From Taudactylus pleione (taxonomy: Eukaryota; Chordata; Amphibia; Anura; Myobatrachidae): 64,000 nt of DNA. The stretch spans positions 2,182,001 to 2,246,000 of the forward strand of contig JAUIMM010001030.1 in assembly GCA_031769625.1 (NCBI GenBank), written 5' to 3'. The notes below the pieces were generated by a model. That model did no database searches, had not been told where the DNA came from, and was given only the letters and a program-made list of their open reading frames with translations. Of the stretch, positions 46,057 through 58,263 are shown piece after piece. The position numbers and the translations under genes were made by a program. The stretch's first letter is position 1; every line of letters starts with the position of its first letter.

Positions 46057-46171
46057 GTATATGTAGTAAACAAACTACAATGCCCGGCGCTCAAAGATAA
46101 ATATCTGAAATATTCCACCTGCTAGCTAGTAGCAATCTTTGATCTAGCTAAGACCAAATAATTGAGAAATC

Positions 46172-47825
46172 AACCTAAAAGCAACAACACGTGTAGCTAC
46201 TGCGCAAGGTGGATGGTAATGGTTGGTGTCAATACAAATGTTATATGTGCTCTCTGTTCAAATGAATAGAAGACTGGATCAGTAAAATACTCTATTTAAT
46301 AACAATTAAATGCACATAAATAATCACAATCCTATCACTAAAAACTCCAGATGATAATAAATATTGTAGCGACAATTGCAACTAGATAAAGAACACTGTA
46401 GTTAAACATAAATAAAATGATAAAAGGAATGCTGGCGTCCCAGCTATTAATATAAAATGCAAGAATTCACTTGATCTCTTAGTAAACAATATAGGGTGCT
46501 CTAAGCATGGCCACACTAATATACATACGGTCCCATGGAGATGTTCACAATTATGTCAAAGTAGTATCCAAATAGATATATATCTCACGGGATACAATGA
46601 TGTAGATATGATGTACACATCGAAGGCACTAAATGGTATGCTCTTCTAATCTTCTAATGAAGACTGTAGACACAATTGACATATACCGCTGATATAAGAC
46701 ATGCAGGGCTTGCTGGGCATTAAGTCCTCCAGTGACTCCTGCCCTAGGCGCATGTTACAATGTAGCGGCTCTGGCCGCTGGATAATTCCAAGCAAGGTGT
46801 GCGCTGAAGGTCAGCTGATCGGCAAGTCCCGCTATGTGTGTAACGGGTAGGGCTTGCTGGGCAAGAAGTCCTCCAGCAGCTCCTAACCCCAGCACACCTG
46901 CGTTGGGACAATACCAATTTCTGGCTGGGTGATCCACAAGTCCTGCTAGGCAAATGCTCAATAGAGCAGCTGTAGTAGTGTTGAGTCCTCCTGGTAAGCA
47001 CTTGGTGGCTCTGGTCAACGCGTTTCGTCCTATATCAAGTTAGGACTTTTTAAAGACTGAAGACATACCTCTATTTGGTCTCCTTTTAAGCTTCCAGGAT
47101 TAATTTAATTGATTATTTAACTCCATGCATATGAGTTACCCTTATTTCTTCAATTAAAACATCAGATAATGAAAGGCAAAGAGAGATCAAGTAAACACCT
47201 GTATATGGATATAGATATAAATCCATATGCATAATTATTTTTCTATAATTCAGCATATTGAGAATATATATACACACACACTAGTTGATATTAGCAATTA
47301 TTGCGATCTATATATAAATTAGTAATCAATAGGCCGGATTAAAAATCTGTTAACAATGTTAATACTATTCCAAGTCTCCCATATAAGGTTAAATATCTCC
47401 ATAAAGGAGCATATATAAACATGTAGTGGATAATTCATTAATATATATTATACATATACACATGAACATATAATTTAATTAAAGAGTGATACATATCTAT
47501 ATGCTTAGTAAATATTATCTCTAAAGCACATTGAGGTATATAGGAGATACTACGGGGAAAGATCAAAATACAGAATACTAAGAAAAGAGAGACTCAATTT
47601 AAAGCACAGCTGCATATTTATGAATAATATCTTTCAGACATATTCAATTGAGAGAGATGCGAGAGGGAAGAATGGCTCTAACATGTTGTATATTGAGGTA
47701 TCTAGGGATATAACACCTAATCTGACCAACATTGCAATAACATAAATTGGTTGATCCAATATGCAAAAATGTTTGAGTTGGTCAATGATTCAATTGTCTG
47801 TGTTGAATAAACAACCTTTAACAAA
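46172..47825 (-). repeat. PLE1 pseudo-LTR of the minus unit (3')
   Basis: It matches both plus-unit pseudo-LTRs over about 1.65 kb with only a few percent difference. It contains the hammerhead-like motif with perfect helix II (47013-47058, minus). Next to it, 46057-46171 continues into sequence found at 52815-52925 in the plus unit. Confidence 0.85.
47013..47058 (-). ncRNA. Degenerate hammerhead-like motif, minus unit
   Basis: On the minus strand, GTCCTA pairs with TAGGAC as helix II, followed by GAAACGCGTT (minimal stem III AC/GU and a cleavage-position T). The core CTGANGA is replaced by TTTAAAA, so catalysis is unlikely. Confidence 0.4.
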
Positions 47826-48042
47826 AATGACTAATACATATACTGGAGGGTATAACAGTAGAAGTGTGGCGACCGACGTCCCTCACACTACACTGGAATT
47901 CCCTCACTCATATCTGCAGATATTATGATAAATGAACATCAGAACTGTATAGAGCACTAAACATCCTAGCATATGTGGCCCGTATGGAATAAGTGGATAG
48001 ACCATGGAAAACTATCTATGAATGATATGACCTACTATAGTG

Positions 48043-51000
48043 TTAGTCTAACGACATATAATCTAATGCCTCATTAAGACCTTTAGGGCTCAATGTATCT
48101 AATTTGAAGATCCAGGCTGCTTCTCCCAAACAAAGTTTGCAGAACCGATTGCCACCTCTTTTAGTTGATCCAAAATGTTCCACTGCTACCACTGTCAAGC
48201 CTTGTGGATTTCCATCATGACATTGAGAAAAATGTCATGCTACACTGTGTGTATGTACTCTATTGATAATGTTCTGTCTATGCTCCCTAAACCTGGTTTT
48301 GATTGACCTTGTAGTGCGGCCTACATACTGTAGGGAGCACGGACATTGGAGCACATACACACAGTGAGTTGTTTCACAATTCATGAATTGTTTGATTGGA
48401 AATACTCTTCCATTTGCAGTAGAAACAATATTTTTGGCTTTATTTAACATGTGTTTACACGTCAAACAAATAGGTCTATTACACTTATAATTCCCCAATG
48501 GTTTTGATGGTAGCCATGAGGTATCATTGTCATACCTCTTCGATGCAAGTTCACTAGGTGCTAGCACATTTTTTAGATTCATATTCTTTCTAAACGTAAT
48601 TCTAGGCTTATCATTTATACAATTTTTTAATATAGGATCCTGTAATAAAATTGGAAAATTATTATAAATAATTTTCTTGATATTGTTAGATTTAACATTA
48701 TATCGGGAAATAAATGTAACACCATTATTTGAAAATTTTTCTTTATGATCAGATTTCGATTCAGGTTCTCTATCATCTCGATTCACAAGAAGTTCCCTTC
48801 TATTAATTGATTTACCATAATCTATCGCACTTTCCAATAGATATTCAGGATAACCCCTTCTTCTAAAATGTGTCATCATCTCCATTTGAATATAAAAATC
48901 GTCATTATCGGCACAATTCCGTCTTAATCTTAATACCTGATTTTTTGGGATATTTTCTATCCAGGGTTTATAATGTCCACTTTTGTAGTGCAAATAATTA
49001 TTTGCACCTACAGGTTTAACATAATTTGAAGGAACCATAACACCATCTCGTATTGAGAGAGTGATATCTAAGTAATTAATAGAGTCAAAACTAAAATTAT
49101 AAGTGAAAGTGAGATTATAAGTGTTACTATTCAAATACTTAACAAAATCTTGTGCACGTGATTGTCCCCCTTTCCAAATAATAAATAAATCATCAATAAA
49201 ACGGCCATAGAGGACCAGGTCATCTCTATATGGGCCGCTCCAGATGAACTCATCTTCGAAGCGGCCCATATAGAGATTCGCAAAACTCGGCGCAAACCTG
49301 GTCCCCATGGCCATCCCAAGTGCTTGTAAATAATAAGTTTTATCAAATAAAAAATAATTGTGAGTGAGTATAAATAATATAGAATTTAATACAAAGTCAC
49401 GTTGTTTTACTGATACACTTTCATCAGTTTCTAGATAGTATCTAACAATATCCAATCCATTTTGGTGAGGAATGTTGGTATACAATGCTTGGACATCTAG
49501 GGTTAGTAAGCCCCACCCCTCTGTCCAACTCACTTCTGAAATCTTTTGTAAGAATTGTTTTGTATCCTTCAAATGTGATTTTAAATTAACGACGTGACTC
49601 TGTAAGTGAACATCAACAAAATGTGACAAATTAGAAGTAATTGAACCTATACCGGAAATAATAGGATGCCCAGGAGGTGAAATAAGTGATTTGTGAATTT
49701 TTGGTAAATGATAAAAAATTGGAGTGATGGGGTGTGCGCAGTGTAAAAATTTGTACTCTTCCTTAGATATCACTCTCTCATTCTTGGCGTCAACCAACAT
49801 ATTTTCAAATTCTCAAAATATTTAGGTAAAGTAATATAATATTTATTGTCACATAACTGTCTTTTAGCTTCACAGATATAGTCAATTTTATCCTGGATAA
49901 TAATTCCTCCTCCTTTATCTGCTGATCTTAATATAAGTGAACTATTATCTTTTAATTGTTTTAGAGCTAATCTTTCTTCTTTAGACAGGTTTTGTTTAAA
50001 TGACAAAGGACTATATTTATTTTTCTCTTTTTTCTCTACTTTTGAACAAAGAGTTTTAAATTCATTCAAGGTTTTATTATAAAAGAAGTTAATAGCAGGG
50101 CTTTTATGTTCAAGGGGAAAGAATTGTGATTTTTTTTCTTTAATTTAGTGAATTTTGCAACTGTGGCATTTTCTTTTTGTACTTTGCTGTCAAATAATAA
50201 TACTTCCGTGTTATTCTCCTTCCATAATTCTTCTAAACAAGATAAGCCTTCTTCATCTGATTCGTTCAATATGATAGGTATATCTGTAGTTGTATTATTG
50301 GTATTTAAGGATTTGTAAGAAATATCATTTTCTACATAACTCCGATAAATTTATTTAAATCCAAAAATAATTAAAAAATATTTGGTTCTTTAGTAGGTGC
50401 AAAACTAAAACCCTTTTTTAACAATTTAATTTGATTATCAGTAAGTTCTTGTGAAGAAAGATTGTATATTCCTGTAGTATCTATCTGTATCTTACTTTCC
50501 TTATTCCCTTTTCCTCTACCTCTTCTTCCTCTCTTTCTCTGCGTTTTCCTCTTGGGGTTAAATTGGTGTGGATATCATTTAACTTCAAGTGATGGTGCTT
50601 GTTGAGCTGAAAAAAATCCTCAGTAGATGTTAACCTTTCCCTAGGTTTCTTGGGTGCTACATTGAGAGGTTTGTATGTTCTCTCTTGAGGAATGTTTCTC
50701 TTGTGTGAAAAGTGATCCATATGTGTCTGATCTCTGGATTCTATAGGAGAATGAGATCGCTGATACATAGGTTTTCTATAAGTTGATCCTTTATCTATAT
50801 CTTTCCCAAATGTGAAATTTCTATCGGAAAGAGGTTGATCCCTCATATACACATCTCTCTTTTTCTTATTGTAAGATCTAATTTTGTCATTCCTGTAATC
50901 TTCTTGATCTCTTATTAGTTTCTGTTTTTTAGTTAATATTATTTCTCTTTCAAATCTCTCCACTCTATTATTAATTTGTTCATCCTTTTCTTTAAATTAA

Positions 51001-51150
51001 ATATGTTCCTTGTGTTTAAGTAGATCATCCTTAATAACCTCAATTTCGTTAATTATTTTTGTAACTCTTTCATTCCTATATTTAATTAGGAGTTTTATAA
51101 GGGAAAATGAGCAATTATCCAGTATTTCATCCCATTCTTTCTGTAAGTCT
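48043..51150 (-). pseudogene. PLE RT/GIY-YIG protein, minus unit (5' truncated)
   Basis: The longest intact piece (49800-48235, 521 codons) covers the RT core and nuclease. It has KIHKSL near residue 34, motif A LTLDVQALYTNI (D102), motif B LGMAMGTRFAPS (161-172) and motif C FIDDLF with the catalytic pair D203/D204. A Cys linker (C440, C445, C448) follows, then the GIY-YIG domain: YVL (482-484), YVG (492-494), R495 and RFREH (503-507). A TGA at 48237-48235, where the plus unit has CGA, removes the last ~65 residues; the original stop is 48045-48043. Other lesions are a 16-bp deletion near 49810-49830, a TAA near 51000, and a TGA in the -1 frame near 50575. The N-terminus is cut at 51150. It reads as a Penelope/Neptune-like PLE; exact clade not determined. 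Confidence 0.85.
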
Positions 51151-51160
51151 GTAAAGGTTG
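51141..51160. other. Head-to-head junction of the two PLE units
   Basis: CTTTCTGTAAGTCT on the left is the inverse of AGACTTACAGAAAG at about 53266 in the plus coding region. TAAAGGTTGTTTATTC on the right is the start of the pseudo-LTR, as at 56615. At most one base (G, 51151) separates them. Confidence 0.8.
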
Positions 51161-52816
51161 TTTATTCAACACAGACAATTGAATCGTTGACAACCTCAAA
51201 CATTTTTGCATATTGGATCAACCAAATTATGTTATTGCAATGTTGGTCAGATTAGGTGTTATATCCCTAGATACCTCAATATACAACATGTTAGAGCCAT
51301 TCTTCCCTCTTGCATCCCTCTCAATTGAATATGTCTGAAAGATATTATTCATAAATATGCAGCTGTGCTTTAAGTTGAGTCTCTCTTTTCTTAGTATTCT
51401 GTATTTTGATCTTTCCCCGTAGTATCTCCTATATACCTCTATGTGCTTTAGAGATAATATTTACTAAGCATATAGATATGTATCACTCTTTAATTAAATT
51501 ATATGTTCATGTGTATATGTATAATATATATTAATGAATTATCCACTACATGTTTATATATGCTCTTATATGGAGTTATTTAACCTTATATGGGAGACTT
51601 GGAATAGTATTAACATTGTTAACAGATTTTTATTCCGGCCTATTGATAACTAATTTATATATAGATCGCAATAATTGCTAATATCAACTAGTGTGTGTGT
51701 ATATATATTCTCAATATGCTGAATTATAGAAAAATAATTATGCATATGGATTTATATCTATATCCATATACAGGTGTTTACTTGATCTCTCTTTGCCTTT
51801 CATTATCTGATGTTTTAATTGAAGAAATAAGGGTAACTCATATGCATGGAGTTAAATAATCAATTAAATTAATCCTGGAATCTTAAAAGGAGACCAAATA
51901 GAGGTATGTCTTCAGTCTTGAAAAAGTCCTAACTTGATATAGGATGAAACGCGTTGACCAGAGCCACCAAGTGCTTACCAGGAGGATTCAACACTACTAC
52001 AGACGCTCTATTGAGCATTTGCATGGCAGGACTTGCGGATCACCCAGCCAGAAATTGATATTGTCCCAACATAGGCGTGCTGGGGTTAGGAGCTGCTGGA
52101 GGACTTCTTACCCAGCAAGCCCTACCCGTTACATGCATAGCGGGACTTGCCGAACAGCTGACCTTCAGCGCACACCTTGCTTGGAATTATCCAGCGGCCG
52201 CAGCCGCTACATTGTAACACGCGCCTAAGGCAGGAGTCACTGAAGGACTTAACACCCAGCAAGCCCTGCATGTCTTATATCAGCGGTATATGCCGATTGT
52301 GTCTACAGTCTTCATTAGAAGATTAGAAGAGCATACCATTTAGTGCCTTCGATGTGTGCATCATATCTACATCATTGTATCCCGTGAGATATATATCTAT
52401 TTGGATACTACTTTGACATAATTGTGAACATCTCCATTGGACCGTATGTATATTAGTGTGGCCACGCTTAGAGCACCCTATATTGTTTACTAAGAGATCA
52501 AGTGAATTCTTGCATTTTATATTAATAGCTGGGATGCAAGCATTACTTTTATCATTTTATTTATATTTAACTACAGTGTTCTTTATCTAGTTGCAATTGT
52601 CGCTACAATATTTATTATCATCTGGAGATTTTAGCGATAGGATTGTGATTATTTATGTGCAATTAATTGTTATTAAATAGAGTATTTTACTGATCCAGTC
52701 TTCCATTCATTTGAACAGAGAGCACATATAACATTTGTATTGACACCAACCATTACCATCCACCTTGCGCAGTAGCTACACGGGTTGTTGCTTTTAGGTT
52801 GATTTCTCAATTATTT
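51152..52816 (+). repeat. PLE1 upstream pseudo-LTR of the plus unit
   Basis: Direct copy of 56615-58263. It lies upstream of the ATG at 53019 and would carry the element promoter. It contains the degenerate hammerhead-like motif at 51914-51958 and an unimportant 94-codon frame right after it. Confidence 0.85.
51914..51958 (+). ncRNA. Degenerate hammerhead-like motif, upstream pseudo-LTR
   Basis: TTGAAAA stands where CTGANGA is expected (C3 and G8 changed). Helix II GTCCTA/TAGGAT is closed and GAAACGCGTT follows. GTC before the core can pair with GAC after the cleavage position. Likely a decayed or very divergent ribozyme. Confidence 0.4.
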
Positions 52817-53797
52817 GGTCTTAGCTAGATCAAAGATTGCTACTAGCTAGCAGGTGGAATATTTCCGATATTTATCTTTGAGCGCCGGGTATTGTAGTTT
52901 GTTTACTACATATACCAATATCGTTGTTTCCAATTTTAGTGATACCCTTGGCAGCTCATTTAAATTTATTATATTTATTAAATTACAATCTACTATTGAG
53001 TTTGTACTCTCTGTTCAAATGGCAGATTTTAGAAGTTACTATGAAAGAAAAACTAGACGTGATATGTATTTATCTTCTATGAATGTAGATTTAATCAATG
53101 AACCAGAGCCTAAAAGGAACCCTGATATGAATAAATTATTCTATTTACTTAAAGAGGAAATGAGGAATTGGTGGGACAGTATTTCTTTGCAAAAATATTT
53201 GGATGAAAAAATTGTACCTAGAGGTTTAAGGATATTTAAACATCTATCAATTAATGATAACCTAGACTTACAGAAAGAATGGGATGAAATACTGGATAAT
53301 TGCTCATTTTCCCTTATAAAACTCCTAATTAAATATAGGAATGAAAGATTTACAAAAATAATTATTGAAATAGAGGTTATTAAGGATGATCTACTTAAAC
53401 ACAAGGAACATATTTCATTTAAAGAAAAGGATGACCAAATTAATAATAGAGTGGAGAGATTTGAAAGAGAAATAATATTAACTAAAAAACGGAGACTAAT
53501 AAGAGATCAAGAAGATTACAGGAATGACAAAATTAGATCTTACAATAAGAAAAATAGAGATGTGTATATGAGGGAACAACCTCTTTCCGATAGAAATGTC
53601 ACATTTAGGAAAGATATAGATAAAGGATCAACTTATAGAAAACCTATGTATCAGCGATCTCATTCTCCTATAAAATCCAGAGTTCAGAGACATATGGATC
53701 ACTTTTCACACAAGAGAAACATTCCTCAAGAGAGAACATACAAACCTCTCAATGTAGCACCCAAGAAACCTAGGGAAAGGTTAACATCTACTGAGGA

Positions 53798-53804
53798 TTT
53801 TTTT
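53798..53804 (+). other. T7 run at the shared -1 frame change
   Basis: In the upstream frame the codons are GAT TTT TTT CAG, giving a T-TTT-TTT arrangement. The -1 frame is open from here into the RT frame. The minus unit has the same seven-base run (50610-50616). Confidence 0.6.
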
Positions 53805-54280
53805 CAGTTCAACAAGCACCATCACTTGAAGTTAAACGATATCCACACCAATTTAACCCCAAGAGGAAAATGCAGAGAAAGAGAGGAAGAAGAGGTAGAG
53901 GAAAAGGGAATAAGGAAAGTAAGATACAGATAGATACTACAGGAATATACAATCTTTCTTCACAAGAACTTACTGATAATCAAATTAAATTGTTTTAAAA
54001 GGGTTTTAGTTTTGCACCTACTAAAGAACCAAATATTTTTGAATTATTTTTGGATTTAAATAAATTTATGAGGGAGTTATGTAGAAAACGATATTTTGCT
54101 TACAAATCCTTAAATACCAATATCACAACTACAGATATACCTATCATATTGAACGAATCAGATGAAGAAGGCTTATCTTGTTTAGAAGAATTATGGAAGG
54201 AGAATAACACGGAAGTATTATTATTTGACAGCAAAGTACAAAAAGAAAATGCCAGAGTTGCAAAATTCACTAAATTAAAG

Positions 54281-54288
54281 AAAAAAAA
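54281..54288 (+). other. A8 run at the second shared -1 frame change
   Basis: Codons are AAA AAA AAT CAC. In the -1 frame the following residues (SQFFPLEHKSPAINFFYNK) join smoothly to the RT piece starting NEFKTLC. The minus unit has the same eight-base run (50130-50137). Confidence 0.6.
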
Positions 54289-56614
54289 TCACAATTCTTT
54301 CCCCTTGAACATAAAAGCCCTGCTATTAACTTCTTTTATAATAAAACCTTGAATGAATTTAAAACTCTTTGTTCAAAAGTAGAGAAAAAAGAGAAAAATA
54401 AATATAGTCCTTTGTCATTTAAACAAAACCTGTCTAAAGAAGAAAGATTAGCTCTAAAACAATTAAAAGATAATAGTTCGCTTATATTAAGATCAGCAGA
54501 TAAAGAAGGCAGAATTATTATCCAGGATAAAATTGACTATATCTGTGAAGCTAAAAGACAGTTATGTGACAATAAATATTATCTTACTTTACCTAAAGAT
54601 CTCACTATAAATTATTGTCGAGAATTTGAAAATAGGTTGGTTGATGCCAAGAATGAGAGCGCGATATCTGAGGAAGAGTACAAAATTTTACACTGCGCAC
54701 ACCCCATCACTCCAATTTTTTATAATTTACCAAAAATTCACAAATCACTTATTTCAACTCCTGGGCGTCCTATTATTTCCGGTATAGGTTCAATTACTTC
54801 TAATTTGTCACATTTTGTTGATGTTCACTTACAGAGTCACGTCGTTAGTTTAAAATCACAATTGAAGGATACAAAACAATTCTTACAAAAGATTTCAGAA
54901 GTGAGTTGGACAGGGGTGGGGCTTACTCACCCTAGATGTCCAAGCATTGTATACCAACATTCCTCACCAAAATGGATTGGATATTGTTAGATACTATCTA
55001 GAAACTGATGAAAGTGTATCAGTAAAACAACGTGACTTTGTATTAAATTCTATATTATTTATACTCACTCACAATTATTTTTTATTTGATAAAACTTATT
55101 ATTTACAAGCACTTGGGACGGCCATGGGGACCAGGTTTGCGCCGAGTTTTGCGAATCTCTATATGGGCCGCTTCGAAGATGAGTTCATCTGGAGCGGCCC
55201 ATATAGAGATGACCTGGTCCTCTATGGCTGTTTTTTTGATGATTTATTTATTATTTGGAAAGTGGGACAATCACGTGCACAAGATTTTGTTAAGTATTTG
55301 AATAGTAACACTTATAATCTCACTTTCACTTATAATTTTAGTTTTGACTCTATTAGTTACTTAGATATCGCGCTCTCAATACGAGATGGTGTTATGGTTC
55401 CTTCAAATTATGTTAAACCTGTAGTTGCAAATAATTATTTGCACTACAAAAGTGGACATTATAAACCCTGGATAGAAAATATCCCAAAAAATCAGGTATT
55501 AAGATTAAGACGGAATTGTGCCGATAATGACGATTTTTATATTCAAATGGAGGAGATGATGACACATTTTAGAAGAAGGGGTTATCCTGAATATCTATTG
55601 GAAAGTGCGATAGATTATGGTAAATCAATTAATAGTAGGGAACTTCTTGTGAATCGAGAGGATAGAGAACCTGAATCGAAATCTGATCATAAAGAAAAAT
55701 TTTCAAATAATGGTGTTACATTTATTTCCCGATATAATGTTAAATCTAACAATATCAAGAAAATTATTTATAATAATTTTCCAATTTTATTACAGGATCC
55801 TATATTAAAAAATTGTATAAATGATAAGCCTAGAATTACGTTTAGAAAGAATATGAATCTAAAAAATGTGCTAGCACCTAGTGAACTTGCATCGAAGAAG
55901 TATGACAATGATACCTCATGGCTACCATCAAAACCATTGGGGAATTATAAGTGTAATAGACCTATTTGTTTGACATGTAAACACATGTTAAATAAAGCCA
56001 AAAATATTGTTTCTACTGCAAATGGAAGAGTATTTCCAATCAAACAATTCATGAATTGTGAAACAACTCACTGTGTGTATGTGCTCCAATGTCCGTGCTC
56101 CCTACAGTATGTAGGCCGCACTACAAGGTCAATCAAAACCAGGTTTAGGGAGCTTAGACGGAACATTATCAATAGAGTACATACACACAGTGTAGCACGA
56201 CATTTTTCTCAATGTCATGATGGAAATCCACAAGGCTTGACAGTGGTAGCAGTGGAACTTTTTGGATCAACTAAAAGAGGTGGCAATCGGTTCCGCAAAC
56301 TTTGTTTGGGAGAAGCATCCTGGATCTTCAAATTAGATACATTGAGCCCTAAAGGGCTTAATGAGGCATTAGATTATATGTCGTTAGACTAAAACTATTG
56401 TAGGTCATATCATTCATAGATAGTTTTCCATGGTCTATCCGCTTATTCCATACGGGCCACATATGCTAGGATGTTTAGTGCTCTATACAGTTCTGATGTT
56501 CATTTATCATAATATCTGCAGATATGAGTGAGGGAATTCCAGTGTAGTGTGAGGGACGTCGGTCGCCACACTTCTACTGTTATACCCTCCAGTATATGTA
56601 TTAGTCATTTTTGT

Positions 56615-58263
56615 TAAAGGTTGTTTATTCAACACAGACAATTGAATCGTTGACCAACTCAAACAATTTGGCATATTGGATCAACCACATTATGTTATTG
56701 CAATGTTGGTCAGATTAAGTGTTATATCCCTAGATACCTCAATATACAACATGTTAGAGCCATTCTTCCCTCTCGCATCTCTCTCAATTGAATATGTCTG
56801 AAAGATATTATTCCTAAATATGCAGCTGTGCTTTAAGTTGAGTCTCTCTTTTCTTAGTATTCTGTATTTTGATCTTTCCCCGTAGTATCTCCTATATACC
56901 TCAATGTGCTTTAGAGATAATATTTACTAAGCATATAGTTAATATGTATCACTCTTTAAATTATATGTTCTTGTGTATATGTATAATATATATTAATGAA
57001 TTATCCACTACATGTTTATATATGCTCCTTTATGGAGATATTTAACCTTATATGGGAGACTTGGAATAGTATTAACATTGTTAACAGATTTTTAATCCGG
57101 CCTATTGATTACTAATTTATATATAGATCGCAATAATTGCTAATATCAACTAGTGTGTGTGTGTGTATATATATTCTCAATATGCTGAATTATAGAAAAA
57201 TAATTATGCATATGGATTTATATCTATATCCATATACAGGTGTTTACTTGATCTCTCTTTGCCTTTCATTATCTGATGTTTTAATTGAAGAAATAAGGGT
57301 AACTCATATGCATGGAGTTAAATAATCAATTAAGTTAATCCTGGAAGCTTAAAAGGAGACCAAATAGAGGTATGTCTTCAGTCTTGAAAAAGTCCTAACT
57401 TGATATAGGATGAAATGCGTTGACCAGAGCCACCAAGTGCTTACCAGGAGGATTCAACACTACTACAGTCGCTCTATTGAGTATTTGCCTAGCAGGACTT
57501 GCGGATCACCCAGCCAGAAATTGGTATTGTCCCAACACAGGCATGCTGGGGTTAGGAGTTGCTGGAGGACTTCTTGCCCAGCAAGCCCTACCCGTTACAC
57601 GCATAGTTGGACTTGCCGATCAGCTGACCTTCAGCGCACACCTTGCTTGGTATTATCCAGCGGCCAGAGCCGCTACATTGTAACACGCGCCTGGGGCAGG
57701 AGTCACTGGAGGACTTAACGCCCAGCAAGCCCTGCATGTCTTATATCAGCTGTATATGCCGATTGTGTCTACAGTCTTCATTAGAAGATTAGAAGAGCAT
57801 ACCATTTAGTGCCTTCGATGTGTACATCATATCTACATCATTGTATCCCGTGAGATATATATCTATTTGGATACTACTTTGACATAATTGTGGACATCTC
57901 CATGGGACCGTATGTATATTAGTGTGGCCATGCTTAGAGCACCCTATATTGTTTACTAACGATCAATTGAATTCTTGCATTTTATATTAATAGCTGGGAC
58001 GCCAGCATTCCTTTTATCATTTTATTTATGTTTAACTACAGTGTTCTTTATCTAGTTGCAATTGTCGCTACAATATTTATTATCATCTGGAGTTTTTAGC
58101 GATAGGATTGTGATTATTTATGTGCAATTAATTGTTATTAAATAGAGTATTTTACTGATCCAGTCTTCCATTCATTTGAACAGAGAGCACATATAACATT
58201 TGTATTGACACCAACCATTACCATCCACCTTGCGCAGTAGCTACACAGGTTGTTGCTTTTAGG
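56615..58263 (+). repeat. PLE1 downstream pseudo-LTR of the plus unit
   Basis: 1,649 bp, ending TTGTTGCTTTTAGG right at the target duplication. The hammerhead-like motif lies at 57376-57425, with GAAATGCGTT replacing GAAACGCGTT (CpG decay). It lacks the 115-bp continuation present at the left outer end. Confidence 0.85.

Larger units (their letters stand above)
53019..56392 (+). pseudogene. PLE RT/GIY-YIG protein, plus unit (N-terminus complete, frames broken)
   Basis: The start is chosen at ATG 53019 (MADFRSYYERKTRRDMY); the frame opens upstream but lies in 5' untranslated sequence. Part 1 (to 53933) is basic and helical, with KKRRLIRDQEDYRNDK and KPRERLTSTEDFF. The reading then moves to -1 (best placed at the T7 run 53798-53804), crosses an Arg/Gly-rich stretch (RKRGRRGRGKG), meets a TAA at 53996, and moves to -1 again near the A8 run 54281-54288. 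A 2-bp deletion near 54912 breaks motif A. The last piece (to 56392) has motif B LGTAMGTRFAPS, motif C FFDDLF, the CNRPICLTC linker, GIY-YIG (YVLQCPC, YVGRTTR, RFREL) and an intact C-terminus ending LDYMSLD. It is not translatable as one protein. Confidence 0.85.
46057..58263. mobile_element. Penelope-like element (PLE1) inverted dimer
   Basis: Two PLE units joined head to head: a minus unit 46057-51150 and a plus unit 51152-58263. The plus unit is pseudo-LTR (51152-52816), coding region (53019-56392) and second pseudo-LTR (56615-58263). The minus unit is 5' truncated inside the coding region and ends in one pseudo-LTR (46172-47825) plus a 115-bp extension. About 5 kb (46172-51150) is inversely repeated at 53266-58263. 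PLEs move by an RT fused to a GIY-YIG nuclease and often leave tandem, inverted and truncated copies. The 16-bp direct repeat on both outer sides argues for a single insertion event. I infer this from sequence layout. Confidence 0.85.

Noticed and set aside
51944..52228. 94-codon frame in the PLE pseudo-LTR, with counterparts at 57410-57718 and 47018-46744
   Set aside because: It recurs only because the pseudo-LTR is repeated. More than one frame is open over the same bases, there is no known domain, and it starts at the ribozyme-like motif.
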